DNA of 64,000 nt from contig CAMDMZ010000012.1 of the NCBI GenBank assembly GCA_945902805.1, forward strand, positions 44,692 to 108,691, in the 5' to 3' direction. Source of the DNA: Propionivibrio dicarboxylicus. GTDB lineage: Bacteria; Pseudomonadota; Gammaproteobacteria; Burkholderiales; Rhodocyclaceae. Both the position numbers and the translations under genes were made by a program. Under the pieces are notes generated by a model. That model was not told the DNA's origin and did no database searches. It saw nothing but the letters and a program-made list of their open reading frames with translations. Positions within the stretch are counted from its first letter, which is position 1; every line of letters begins with the position of its first letter. Shown here piece after piece: positions 10,334 to 17,910 of the stretch.

Positions 10334-10951
10334 TCACAGCAGAGCTTGGCGCCCACCGAGCACAACCAGGAAGAGGCCGCAAACCTGCTCGATCGTTTTC
10401 TTGCTGCGTCGATACAACTCGGCCATCCGCTCCGCCGACAGGGCCAGTGCCACGCAGCCATACCAAAGGATGGCGATGACGCCGACCGTTGCTATCAGCG
10501 CCAAAAGCGTCGCCGACGAAGCATTTGCCGGAACGGCGCCCGAGAACACCGAGGCATAGAACGCCATGGATTTTGGATTTGCCAGATTGGTAACGATCCC
10601 GTCGCGCAGGGCAGAGTGCAAGGTGTTTCCTGACGTGGCGATGTCTCGCGGCCGCAGGGGTTGGGCGGACCGCCGCAGCAATTGAAGGCCAAACCACATC
10701 AGATACGCGGCGCCGAGAAGCTTTATCGACCAGCCCAACCACGGTAGAGTCGCCATGAGCATACTCAATCCAAACAGGGCCAGGGTCGCCCAGAGCGTAT
10801 TGACCATCGCTATGCCGAACACCATGGCAAGGGCTTCGGCGCGTGAGGACGAAATCGCGCGATGGCTCACCGCCACGAAATTCGGGCCGGGACTCATGAC
10901 GCCCGCCAGGCAAACGGCTGCGGCAGAAAAAACGGCGGTGGTATCCAGCAT
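10334..10951 (-). CDS. LysE/RhtB-family amino-acid exporter
   Basis: An inner-membrane exporter of the LysE/RhtB superfamily, 205 residues, about six hydrophobic segments. The family signature is near the N-terminus (GVMSPGPNFVAVSHRAI), and the conserved NLANPKSMAFYASVF motif follows the central helices. A GAGG ribosome site lies 6 nt before the ATG at 10951. Members export amino acids or related small molecules; the substrate cannot be assigned. It shares its direction with the phosphofructokinase upstream and the kinase downstream, but gaps on both sides suggest an independent unit. Confidence 0.9.
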   Translation of the reverse strand: MLDTTAVFSAAAVCLAGVMSPGPNFVAVSHRAISSSRAEALAMVFGIAMVNTLWATLALFGLSMLMATLPWLGWSIKLLGAAYLMWFGLQLLRRSAQPLRPRDIATSGNTLHSALRDGIVTNLANPKSMAFYASVFSGAVPANASSATLLALIATVGVIAILWYGCVALALSAERMAELYRRSKKTIEQVCGLFLVVLGGRQALL

Positions 10952-11004
10952 GAAAACCTCTAATTCAACACAGATGAGTCCGGCAGCGACCGATCAACTC
11001 CCGC

Positions 11005-12123
11005 TCAGTCGCCGAAATTGGTACCGACCCGGCGTGCGCTGCCGATCCAGGAATGGTTGTGCGGCACGGTTTTGACCTTGCCCGCAACATCTTCGATTTT
11101 GACTGGAGTGGTGCCGCCGCCCTTGGTGGCTACCATCACGCCATACGTGCCTTTTGCAATCAAATCGGCGCACGCGGTACCCAGGCGTGTGGCTAACAGG
11201 CGATCACCAGCGGACGGGGCGCCGCCGCGCTGCACATGGCCGAGAATCGTGACCCGGGCTTCAAGTCCGGTCAGGACTTCCAGGCGCTTGGCGAGCCGGA
11301 GCGTACGGTCGGCGTAGAGCAGTTCGGCCGCCTCATCGTCTGTCTTGGGTTTGTCCTGGCCTCTATTAGCGGATTTTTTGCCATTGGCCTTGGCGGCGGC
11401 AATCGTGGCCAAATCCTGCTTCGACATGGCTCCCTCAGCCATGGCGACAATCGAAAACGGGCTGCCGCCGCGTGCCCGTGCCCGAATCGCATCGGCGACG
11501 CTTTCGACGTCGTAGGGAATTTCAGGAATCAAGACGACGTCTGCGCCCCCGGCGATACCGGCACCGAGCGTCAGCCAGCCGGCGCTGTGGCCCATGATTT
11601 CGACGACGATGATCCGGTGATGGCTGTGCGCCGTGCTGTGCAGGCGATCGATGGCTTCGGTAGCAATGCCCAGCGCGGTATCGAAGCCAAAGGTGCTGTC
11701 GGTCCCGGCAACATCGTTATCGATGGTCTTTGGCAGGGTGATGACATTGAGCCCCATTTGCTTGAGGCGCAGGGCGTTTTTCAAGGTGCCGCCGCCGCCG
11801 AGGCAGACCAGGCAGTCGAGATGATTGGCATGGTAATTGTCGGCGATGGCATCGAGCATATTCAGCATCTTGCCGCCGACCGGCATCTTGTGCGGCTTGT
11901 CGCGGCTGGTGCCCAGAATCGTGCCGCCGATCGTGAGAATGCCGGAGAGATTGCTCCGATCGAGCGGCATGGTGCGGTTTTCCATCAGGCCACGAAATCC
12001 GTCGCGGAAGCCGACAATGTTCATGTCGTAATAGCCAAGTACCGCCTTGCCGACACCCCGGATAGCTGCGTTGAGGCCGGGGCTGTCGCCCCCCGCCGTA
12101 AGAATGCCGACGGACTTATTCAT
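11005..12123 (-). CDS. pfkA: 6-phosphofructokinase, mixed-substrate (ATP or pyrophosphate) type
   Basis: This enzyme phosphorylates fructose 6-phosphate at C1 in glycolysis. The 372-residue protein has [18 protein letters not shown] at the N-terminus, and the phosphoryl donor loop reads GGGGTLKNA. The substrate loop is PKTIDNDV with a lysine where ATP enzymes have glycine; lysine there is typical of pyrophosphate-dependent enzymes. The other discriminating position is glycine (ATP-like). This Gly/Lys combination matches the mixed group III subfamily, so the donor is uncertain. EIMGHSAGW and [14 protein letters not shown] are further active-site blocks. Residues around 250-270 form a charged lineage-specific loop ([20 protein letters not shown]). 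A GAGGAG ribosome site lies 8 nt before the ATG at 12123. A pyrophosphate-using form would make the step reversible (family knowledge). Confidence 0.9.
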   Translation of the reverse strand: MNKSVGILTAGGDSPGLNAAIRGVGKAVLGYYDMNIVGFRDGFRGLMENRTMPLDRSNLSGILTIGGTILGTSRDKPHKMPVGGKMLNMLDAIADNYHANHLDCLVCLGGGGTLKNALRLKQMGLNVITLPKTIDNDVAGTDSTFGFDTALGIATEAIDRLHSTAHSHHRIIVVEIMGHSAGWLTLGAGIAGGADVVLIPEIPYDVESVADAIRARARGGSPFSIVAMAEGAMSKQDLATIAAAKANGKKSANRGQDKPKTDDEAAELLYADRTLRLAKRLEVLTGLEARVTILGHVQRGGAPSAGDRLLATRLGTACADLIAKGTYGVMVATKGGGTTPVKIEDVAGKVKTVPHNHSWIGSARRVGTNFGD

Positions 12124-12205
12124 GCTGGCTGCTCCTCAGTAAATGAACTGCCAGCCTACCATTGCTGGTTGTTGAACACCAACCGATCGGCACATTGTTG
12201 CTGGC

Positions 12206-13609
12206 TCAGGGTTCAACGACCGGCAGCGTGAGGATCGCGCGTAAGCCGCCCAAGGGCGAGTCGGCAAGCTCCAGTTGTCCGCCGTACAAGTGCGCCAGGT
12301 CGTCGACAATCGATAGTCCAAGACCGCTCCCGGCAACCTGCTCGTCGGCGCGAACGCCACGCCCAATCACGGTTTCACGCTGTACGACAGAAAGCCCGGA
12401 ACCATCGTCGTCTATCGTGATCGTCAGCAGAGATCCGTGGCTGTGCGCATGCAGTTCGACCCGGCTGCCGGCCCACTTGCAGGCGTTGTCGATCAGGTTG
12501 CCAAGCATCTCTTGCAGATCCTGAGTCTCGCCGCGAAAGCTCAAGCTCTCGGAGAATGGCTCGATTGCCAGGGCAATATTTCGTTCGGCATGAATGTGGC
12601 GCATCGCTCGCGCCAAGCCATCAATCACCGGCTGCAGCACTGTTCTCGCTCCGGGGGTACGGCTGGTCGCGGCCGCTCTGGCGCGGGCGAGATGGTAGTC
12701 AACTTGCCGGCGTGCGATGCCCACCTGATCGCCCACGAGGCGGGCCAGTTCCGCAGAGCCTTCACCCTGGCTGGCGGCGGCGTTGGCGAGCACGCTCAAC
12801 GGGGTTTTGAGTGCATGGGCCAGATTGCCGGCATGCGTGCGGGCACGGGCAACGACGTCGGCGTTTTGCGCCAATACGGTGTTGAATTCCTCGATCAACG
12901 GCATGATTTCAGCGGGGAAAGTGCCTTCCAGCTGTTGCGTTTCGCCCTCACGCACCTTGCCCAGCGCAATACGCACGCGGCGTAGTGGCGCCAGTCCGAT
13001 CCAGACCTGTACCAGCGCAGCAAGGATCAATCCGGTGGCGAGCACGCCGAGCGCTAGCCACAGGGTGCCGCTAAAGCGCGCAATCGGCTCGGACATGAAA
13101 CGCTCATCGGCCGCCGCGATCAGGCGGAATGTGTGCTCCTTGCCATCGGCCGCATCATCGATGCCCACACTGCGCTCGACCATGCCGAGCATGCGGCCCT
13201 CCGGTCCGGCAACCCGGTGCTGATGAACTTCGCCATCAGCGGGTGTGTCGGACGGCACCGCCAGCACATGATCCCAGAGCGAACGCGAGCGTAGTTGGCC
13301 AACGGCTGATGCACTGTCTGCGCTAGCGTCGATCAAATCGATCTGCCAGTAATAGCCGGAGTAGGGGCGACTCAAGCGCGGGTCGCTCAGTGCCAGGGCG
13401 AGTTGTGGGCGGCCCTGCGCATCCAGTGTCAATTGGGCCGTGAGTCGGTCGAGATGAGTTGTCAGCTCGGCGTGAAACTGGCTCGCCACATGTTGGTGAA
13501 ACAGATTGCTCAAGCCCCAACCGGCGACCAGAATTGACGCCGCAATCCAGAATAGAGTGCCGGCCAGCAGACGGATGCGCAGCGAGCCACGCAGCATTGC
13601 CATCTTCAT
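12206..13609 (-). CDS. Sensor histidine kinase (PhoQ/QseC-like)
   Basis: Membrane kinase of 467 residues. It has an N-terminal membrane helix (about 12-35), a periplasmic sensor region of about 140 residues, a second helix (about 183-205), a HAMP-like linker and the kinase core. The phosphorylated histidine is H265 in NLAHALKTPLSVLANA, the variant H-box typical of PhoQ-like kinases. ATPase motifs are NLIDNACKWA, DDDGSGL and GSGLGLSIVDDLAHLYGG. Its ATG overlaps the response-regulator stop by four bases (ATGA), so the two are coupled. Together with the PepSY protein upstream it forms a three-gene unit divergent from the cytochrome and ferric-reductase operon, which it probably controls (inference). 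Confidence 0.92.
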   Translation of the reverse strand: MKMAMLRGSLRIRLLAGTLFWIAASILVAGWGLSNLFHQHVASQFHAELTTHLDRLTAQLTLDAQGRPQLALALSDPRLSRPYSGYYWQIDLIDASADSASAVGQLRSRSLWDHVLAVPSDTPADGEVHQHRVAGPEGRMLGMVERSVGIDDAADGKEHTFRLIAAADERFMSEPIARFSGTLWLALGVLATGLILAALVQVWIGLAPLRRVRIALGKVREGETQQLEGTFPAEIMPLIEEFNTVLAQNADVVARARTHAGNLAHALKTPLSVLANAAASQGEGSAELARLVGDQVGIARRQVDYHLARARAAATSRTPGARTVLQPVIDGLARAMRHIHAERNIALAIEPFSESLSFRGETQDLQEMLGNLIDNACKWAGSRVELHAHSHGSLLTITIDDDGSGLSVVQRETVIGRGVRADEQVAGSGLGLSIVDDLAHLYGGQLELADSPLGGLRAILTLPVVEP

Positions 13610-14268
13610 TTGGGCGAACTGAGGCGATATCCGAGGCCGCGCACGGTGTCGATCAATCCCGCTGGCAATTTCTTGCGCAAGCGGGCGATGAAGACCTCGA
13701 CCGTATTCGAGTCGCGGTCAAAATCCTGCGCGTAAATATGCTCGACCAGAGCGCTACGCGACACCACCTCGTCACGATGGTGCATCAGGTAGGCAAGCAC
13801 GCGGTACTCGTGGCTGGTCAGCGTCAGGACTTGCCCGGCTACCGTGGCGCGGCTGTTGCGCGTGTCCAGCGTCAGCAGGCCGCAAACCAGTTCGGCGCTG
13901 GCATGACCGCCGGCGCGACGAATCAGTGCCCGCAGTCGGGCCAGCAGCTCTTCCATGTGGAAAGGCTTGGTCAGGTAGTCGTCGGCGCCAGCGTCGATGC
14001 CGGCCACTTTTTCATGCCAGCCATCGCGGGCGGTGAGGATCAACACCGGCATGCGGCGATCGGTCGCACGCCATTTGCGCAGCACTGTGATGCCATCCAT
14101 CTGCGGAAGACCCAGATCGAGAATCACCGCGTCGTAGGGTTCGGTGTCGCCCATGAAGTGGCCATCGAGACCATTGCTTGCGACGTCCACCGCGTAGTCG
14201 GCGGCGGTGATGGCTGCAGCCAGTTGCGCGCTCAAGGTCGGTTCATCTTCGACAATCAGGATGCGCAT
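13606..14268 (-). CDS. OmpR-family response regulator
   Basis: A 220-residue regulator with an N-terminal receiver, phosphoacceptor D51 in AVILDLGLPQMDG and conserved lysine in DDYLTKPFHMEELLAR. The winged-helix DNA-binding domain is of the OmpR/PhoB type (LTLTSHEYRVLAYLMHHRDEVVSRSALVEHIY; VEVFIARLRKKL; IDTVRGLGYRL). Its ATG shares one base with the stop of the PepSY gene, and its stop overlaps the kinase start by four bases. It resembles QseB/PmrA-type regulators. The expected binding site is the dyad-symmetric array at 14685-14725, which would allow autoregulation and control of the divergent cytochrome operon (inference). Confidence 0.94.
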   Translation of the reverse strand: MRILIVEDEPTLSAQLAAAITAADYAVDVASNGLDGHFMGDTEPYDAVILDLGLPQMDGITVLRKWRATDRRMPVLILTARDGWHEKVAGIDAGADDYLTKPFHMEELLARLRALIRRAGGHASAELVCGLLTLDTRNSRATVAGQVLTLTSHEYRVLAYLMHHRDEVVSRSALVEHIYAQDFDRDSNTVEVFIARLRKKLPAGLIDTVRGLGYRLSSPK

Positions 14269-14633
14269 CAGTGGGTGTCTCCCGCGCGAGGTTTCCGAGT
14301 GAGTAGGCGGCCATCCTTGGCGTCAACCTTGAGTTTGATCAGGTTACCGCCGGCCCGCAGAACTTTGACCTCGTAGATCCAGCGTTCGTGACCATGTCCA
14401 TGTCCGCGTTCGAGTTCGACGTCGATTACCTGCCCAGGGTATTCGCGCTCAACCCGTTCGAGGATGGTACGCAGCGGCAACACTTCACCCGCTTCCAGCG
14501 CCTGGCGCGCCCGGTCGTGATCGTCGTCGGCGCGGCTGCTGCCAGGGCCGAAAATGGCGTTGACAGCCAGCAGGGCGAGCAGCCATGCGCGCCAGGAGTG
14601 TGGCCAGCGGTGATTTGTGCGTCGATAGTGCAT
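14268..14633 (-). CDS. PepSY-domain periplasmic protein
   Basis: A 121-residue exported protein. A hydrophobic signal segment (WLLALLAVNAIFGPGSSRA, about 17-35) is followed by a single PepSY domain (RARQALEAGEVLPLRTILERV ... GQVIDVELERG ... WIYEVKVL ... KVDAKDGRLL). A histidine/glycine stretch (GHGHGHE) in the middle could bind metal (inference). It is the first gene of the unit with the response regulator and kinase (one-base overlap). PepSY proteins of this size often accompany PhoPQ/QseBC-like systems and ferric-reductase flavocytochromes; the partner PepSY gene at 15757 sits in the divergent operon. The ribosome site before the ATG at 14633 is weak. Confidence 0.82.
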   Translation of the reverse strand: MHYRRTNHRWPHSWRAWLLALLAVNAIFGPGSSRADDDHDRARQALEAGEVLPLRTILERVEREYPGQVIDVELERGHGHGHERWIYEVKVLRAGGNLIKLKVDAKDGRLLTRKPRAGDTH

Positions 14634-14684
14634 AGCAAAAGTCCCGATTTTTCGCTGCAGTCGGCCACTTTATAGGCGGGCCAA

Positions 14685-14725
14685 GCTGAACGCAGGATGA
14701 ACGACCGGTTCAGGTTTCATTCAGC
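14685..14725. promoter_or_regulatory. Dyad-symmetric operator array of four half-sites with 11-bp phasing
   Basis: TGAACG starts at 14687 and 14698; its mirror form TTCAG starts at 14709 and 14720. All four are spaced exactly 11 bp, one helical turn. The outer pair GCTGAA/TTCAGC and the inner pair TGAAC/GTTCA are both centred on 14705. It sits in the 141-bp gap between the divergent PepSY-regulator-kinase unit and the cytochrome operon. OmpR-family regulators bind direct repeats with about 11-bp spacing, so it is the likely site of the regulator at 13606 (inference). Confidence 0.65.
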
Positions 14726-14774
14726 CAGGCCCGCTCATAGTACGCCTCACATTGAACCCACCGAGGAGCACAGC

Positions 14775-15197
14775 ATGCGTCAAAAACTCACCCTTACTTT
14801 GCTTGCCGCCGGGCTGGCTTTGGCCATGTCGGGAGCAAGTAGCGCCGGTCCGCGCGAGGATCAATTGGCCACCTATGCCAGTGCCGCCAAGTCGGCCAAT
14901 CCGACCTTCACCCGTTTTGCGGTCGAACGTGGCAAGACGCTGCACACGCAAGCTTTCGCCAGCGGAAAAGCGGATACCCCGGCCTGTACCACGTGCCATG
15001 GCAAAGAACCACGTGCGGCGGGACGTACTCCGGCCGGCAAGGCCATCGAGCCCATGGCGCTCTCGGCGTCGCCCAATCGCTACACCGATCCGGCGAAAGT
15101 GGAAAAGTGGTTCAAGCGCAATTGCAACGAAGTCCTTGGCCGCGACTGCAGTGCGCAGGAAAAGGGCGACTGGCTGAGCTTCATGCTCACTCAGTAA
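14775..15197 (+). CDS. Periplasmic mono-haem cytochrome c (DUF1924-like)
   Basis: A 140-residue exported c-type cytochrome. The cleavable signal peptide (MRQKLTLTLLAAGLALAM then GASSAG) precedes one CxxCH haem site (CTTCHGKEP). The distal part has EPMALSASPNRYTDPAKVEKWFKRNC, a pattern I associate with DUF1924 proteins found next to DHC-type dihaem cytochromes. GAGGAG lies 6 nt upstream of the ATG. It is the first gene of a four-gene operon with a dihaem cytochrome, a PepSY protein and a ferric-reductase-like flavoprotein, suggesting an electron-transfer chain to or from the periplasm (inference). The terminal acceptor is unknown. Confidence 0.88.
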   Translation: MRQKLTLTLLAAGLALAMSGASSAGPREDQLATYASAAKSANPTFTRFAVERGKTLHTQAFASGKADTPACTTCHGKEPRAAGRTPAGKAIEPMALSASPNRYTDPAKVEKWFKRNCNEVLGRDCSAQEKGDWLSFMLTQ

Positions 15198-15223
15198 GGC
15201 AGCGATACAAAAAGGAATTCACC

Positions 15224-15727
15224 ATGAAAATCACAACAAAAATCCCCACGCGTCCGTTGGTCCTTGGCCTGCTGGTACTCGGTTTTTCGGCGATCGTTCT
15301 CGGACGTGCCCAAGCTGGCGGTGGCCACTTTTACTCACCAGTGGCCGATCCGGTCGTCAAGGAGGAGTGCGGTAGTTGCCATCTGGCGTTTGCCCCGTCC
15401 ATGCTGCCGGCCAGTTCATGGAAACGCATGATGGGCGAATTGAAAAACCACTTCGGCGACGACGCCAGCGTTGACGCGGCGACGGCCAAACAGATCACCG
15501 ACTATCTTGTCGCCAATGCGGCCGATACCGGTGGCCGTCGCTTCAGCGAAAAACTGCTGCGTGGTGTCTCGGTCGCGAGTGCGCCGCAACGCATCACCGA
15601 ATTACCCAAATGGGTCAGCGAGCATCGCAAAGTCCCCGATTGGGAATGGCGGCACAAGGATGTTCGGACCAAAGCCAACTGCGTTGCCTGCCACGCCGAC
15701 GCCGCACGTGGTTACTACGACGAATGA
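15224..15727 (+). CDS. Dihaem cytochrome c (DHC-like)
   Basis: A 167-residue exported cytochrome with two haem sites, CGSCH (near residue 49) and CVACH (near 157), plus a signal segment (PLVLGLLVLGFSAIVLGRAQA). The conserved stretch between the haems (SSWKRMMGELKNHFGDDA; WEWRHKDVRTKANC) matches dihaem cytochromes known from Rhodobacter-type DHC proteins. It lies 26 nt downstream of the mono-haem cytochrome and 29 nt before the PepSY gene. It probably passes electrons between the membrane flavocytochrome at 16174 and the mono-haem protein (inference from the operon). Confidence 0.9.
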   Translation: MKITTKIPTRPLVLGLLVLGFSAIVLGRAQAGGGHFYSPVADPVVKEECGSCHLAFAPSMLPASSWKRMMGELKNHFGDDASVDAATAKQITDYLVANAADTGGRRFSEKLLRGVSVASAPQRITELPKWVSEHRKVPDWEWRHKDVRTKANCVACHADAARGYYDE

Positions 15728-15756
15728 CATTTCCTGAATAAATCGAGGCCTACATC

Positions 15757-16167
15757 ATGAAACCAACAACGATCATTTCTTCTCTCGCCGTGATCGGCAC
15801 GCTCGCCGCCGCCGGCATTTTCTTCACGCCTTCGCTGGCTGCAGACAGCAGCACGGCACCGCTCGCCGAGCGTCAGTGGCTCTCCATTCCGCAGGTACAT
15901 GAGAAGCTGGAAGCCGCCGGTTACCGCCATATTGAGAAGATCGAGCGCGAACACGGTGGTTACGAGGCACGGGCGACCGATAGCCATGGCGATCGGATCA
16001 AGCTCTACGTCAATCCACAAACCGGTGCGGTGATGGATCAACGCGGTCATGGCCCCCGTGTCCGCGATGGCGGTGATGGCAGCCGTCGCAGTTCCGGCGA
16101 CTGCACCAAGCGTCGCTGCCGCGACGATCTGCCACCGCCCGCCACGTCTACGCCCACGACGAGGTAA
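15757..16167 (+). CDS. Small exported PepSY-like protein
   Basis: A 136-residue exported protein with a signal peptide (IISSLAVIGTLAAAGIFFTP, about 6-25). A short PepSY domain follows (WLSIPQVHEKLEAAGYRHIEKIEREHGGYEARA ... RIKLYVNPQTGAVMD; about 41-94). The last 40 residues are low-complexity, rich in Arg, Gly, Pro and Thr, with two cysteines. GAGG lies 12 nt before the ATG. It is the third gene of the cytochrome operon and the counterpart of the PepSY protein at 14268. PepSY domains are thought to modulate partner proteins; no specific function is claimed. Confidence 0.82.
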   Translation: MKPTTIISSLAVIGTLAAAGIFFTPSLAADSSTAPLAERQWLSIPQVHEKLEAAGYRHIEKIEREHGGYEARATDSHGDRIKLYVNPQTGAVMDQRGHGPRVRDGGDGSRRSSGDCTKRRCRDDLPPPATSTPTTR

Positions 16168-16173
16168 GCCACC

Positions 16174-17481
16174 ATGAAAACGCTGCTGGGTAGCCTGTTG
16201 GCCTTGGTCGCTCTGGTCTGGGGCTGGGATGTGTTCAATGCCGTGATTCCCGCGGGTGTTCATCCGTGGTGGTTTGCGCGTCAGGAAGGGCTTTACCTGA
16301 GCGGGCTGTTGTCTATTTCCCTGATGTCGCTGGCCATGTTTTTGGCGACGCGCCCGGTATGGCTGGAGGCACCGCTGGGCGGCATGGATCGCATCTATCG
16401 TACCCACAAGTGGGCCGGCATTCTGGCTACTGCATTTGCGGCACTGCACTGGCTGATCGAGATGTCCGGTGACGTTCTTAAATCCATGATCGGCCGTGAA
16501 GGTCGCGTACCGAAAGAAAAATTCATCGGCATGGTAGAAACCCTCCGTCATCTGGGCAAAGACATGGGCGAATGGGCGATCTATCTCGTGTTGGCGATGC
16601 TGGTGATTACGCTATGGAAGAAGTTTCCGTACCGGACCTGGCGCCTCCTGCACCGCGTCATGCCCGTCCTGTATTTGATGCTGGCGTTTCATGCCGCCAT
16701 GCTGGCACCGCTGGATTACTGGCGGCAGCCCGCCGGCACGCTGTTAGCGGTGTTGCTCGCCGTCGGCGTCTACGGCGCTATCCGTTCGTTGCTGGGCGGT
16801 ATCGGTCGCTCCCGCATCGCAACCGGCAATATTCTTGCCGTCGAGCATCCGGCCGCTGACATCACGACCGTGCGTTGTCATTTGGCACGGGGTTGGCACG
16901 GGCATCGCGCCGGCCAGTTTGCCTTCGTCAGTTTCGATGACAAGGAGGGCGCGCATCCCTTCACCATTGCCAGTGCCGATCGTGGCGACCAGACGATCAC
17001 TTTTCAGATCAAGGCGCTGGGCGATTACACCAACGTCCTCGCCACGCGCCTGCAACCTGGCCAGGCGGTGACAGTGGAAGGACCTTACGGCCGTTTCGAT
17101 ATCGCCCGCTGTAATCCGCGTGCTCGCCAAATCTGGATCGCCGGTGGTATTGGCGTCACGCCCTTTCTGGCGTGGCTGGAATCGCTCCGGCTGAGTCCCG
17201 AAATCGAACCTGTCGCCGAACTGCATTACTGCACTCGTGATCAAGCCGTTGATGGCTTCGTGCCGCGCCTTGAAGCCCTGTGCTCGACACTGCCCAGGAT
17301 ACGACTACATATCCACGATGCCGGCAAGGGTGACTTACTCAAAGCGGAATCACTGGCGGTCGCCAAAAATACTGAAATCTGGTTCTGCGGCCCCAGCGGC
17401 CTGGCAGATGCGCTACGCAATGGAATTCACGCCATGGGCTGGCAGCCGCGCTTTCACCAGGAAGCCTTCGAGATGCGCTAG
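16174..17481 (+). CDS. Ferric-reductase-like transmembrane flavoprotein
   Basis: A 435-residue membrane oxidoreductase. The N-terminal half is a ferric-reductase-type b-haem membrane domain of six or so helices; histidines that could bind haem appear in YRTHKWAG, ALHWLIEM, RLLHRVMPVLYL and AFHAAML. The C-terminal half is a ferredoxin-NADP reductase module: FAD motif HPFTIAS, then VEGPYGRFDI, IWIAGGIGVTPFLAWL and the terminal IWFCGPSGLADAL. It should move electrons from cytosolic NAD(P)H via FAD and b-haem across the membrane (family knowledge). The two periplasmic cytochromes upstream are the likely partners. It is the last gene of the operon. Confidence 0.92.
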   Translation: MKTLLGSLLALVALVWGWDVFNAVIPAGVHPWWFARQEGLYLSGLLSISLMSLAMFLATRPVWLEAPLGGMDRIYRTHKWAGILATAFAALHWLIEMSGDVLKSMIGREGRVPKEKFIGMVETLRHLGKDMGEWAIYLVLAMLVITLWKKFPYRTWRLLHRVMPVLYLMLAFHAAMLAPLDYWRQPAGTLLAVLLAVGVYGAIRSLLGGIGRSRIATGNILAVEHPAADITTVRCHLARGWHGHRAGQFAFVSFDDKEGAHPFTIASADRGDQTITFQIKALGDYTNVLATRLQPGQAVTVEGPYGRFDIARCNPRARQIWIAGGIGVTPFLAWLESLRLSPEIEPVAELHYCTRDQAVDGFVPRLEALCSTLPRIRLHIHDAGKGDLLKAESLAVAKNTEIWFCGPSGLADALRNGIHAMGWQPRFHQEAFEMR

Positions 17482-17494
17482 GGTGCCCGCCTGC

Positions 17495-17520
17495 GCCGTC
17501 TCGCCAGCACCGACTTTTTG
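17495..17520 (+). repeat. Dispersed 26-bp repeat, copy 5 (intergenic, convergent junction)
   Basis: A perfect consensus copy (GCCGTCTCGCCAG, CACCGACTTTTTG). It fills most of the 49-bp gap between the stops of the ferric-reductase gene and the convergent lipoprotein gene. No stable hairpin is evident, so it is not an obvious terminator despite the T run. Confidence 0.92.
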
Positions 17521-17530
17521 GGCAGCCAGA

Positions 17531-17764
17531 TCAGGGCTTTTTCGATTCCTGCAGCGCGTCCTGCTGACGCTTGTAGTCCTCGTAGGAGGTGTTGGTCCCG
17601 GCCAGGCAGCGGCTGCGTTCCTGCGGGTCATTGATCTTGTTGCACTCATTGCGTTGCCATGCCTGGCCGGTGCCGTAGGCCTGCTGGGATGAGCACGCCG
17701 ATAGCCCGGCAAGGGACAAAAGAATGGCGACGCTGACGAGTAATCGGCGAACCGTGTTGGGCAT
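17531..17764 (-). CDS. Small lipoprotein of unknown function
   Basis: A 77-residue predicted lipoprotein. A short basic N-terminus and hydrophobic core (LLVSVAILLSLAG) lead to the lipobox LSAC, with the cysteine as the lipidated residue. The mature part is hydrophilic, with NECNKINDPQERSRC and a lysine-rich end. I chose the ATG at 17764 over the upstream in-frame start because it places the signal peptide at the N-terminus. It faces the ferric-reductase gene tail to tail and is divergent from the PAS kinase at 17911. I do not recognise a family beyond generic betaproteobacterial small lipoproteins. Confidence 0.75.
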   Translation of the reverse strand: MPNTVRRLLVSVAILLSLAGLSACSSQQAYGTGQAWQRNECNKINDPQERSRCLAGTNTSYEDYKRQQDALQESKKP

Positions 17765-17910
17765 GATGGCGGCTTTCTTCGTGTAGGGAATTGAACGCTG
17801 AGCGGCGAATTTTGCCACTGCCGGGAATGGACTGCCGAATACAGACTCGGCAGGGGTTTGTGTTAGGCTTCAAGAAAAACGTATTTGCAGAAATTACCGA
17901 GGAGACGGCG

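Noticed and set aside
17482..17530. Repeat copy acting as a terminator at the convergent junction
   Set aside because: There is a T run but no stable stem before it, and many copies lie inside genes where termination would be harmful.
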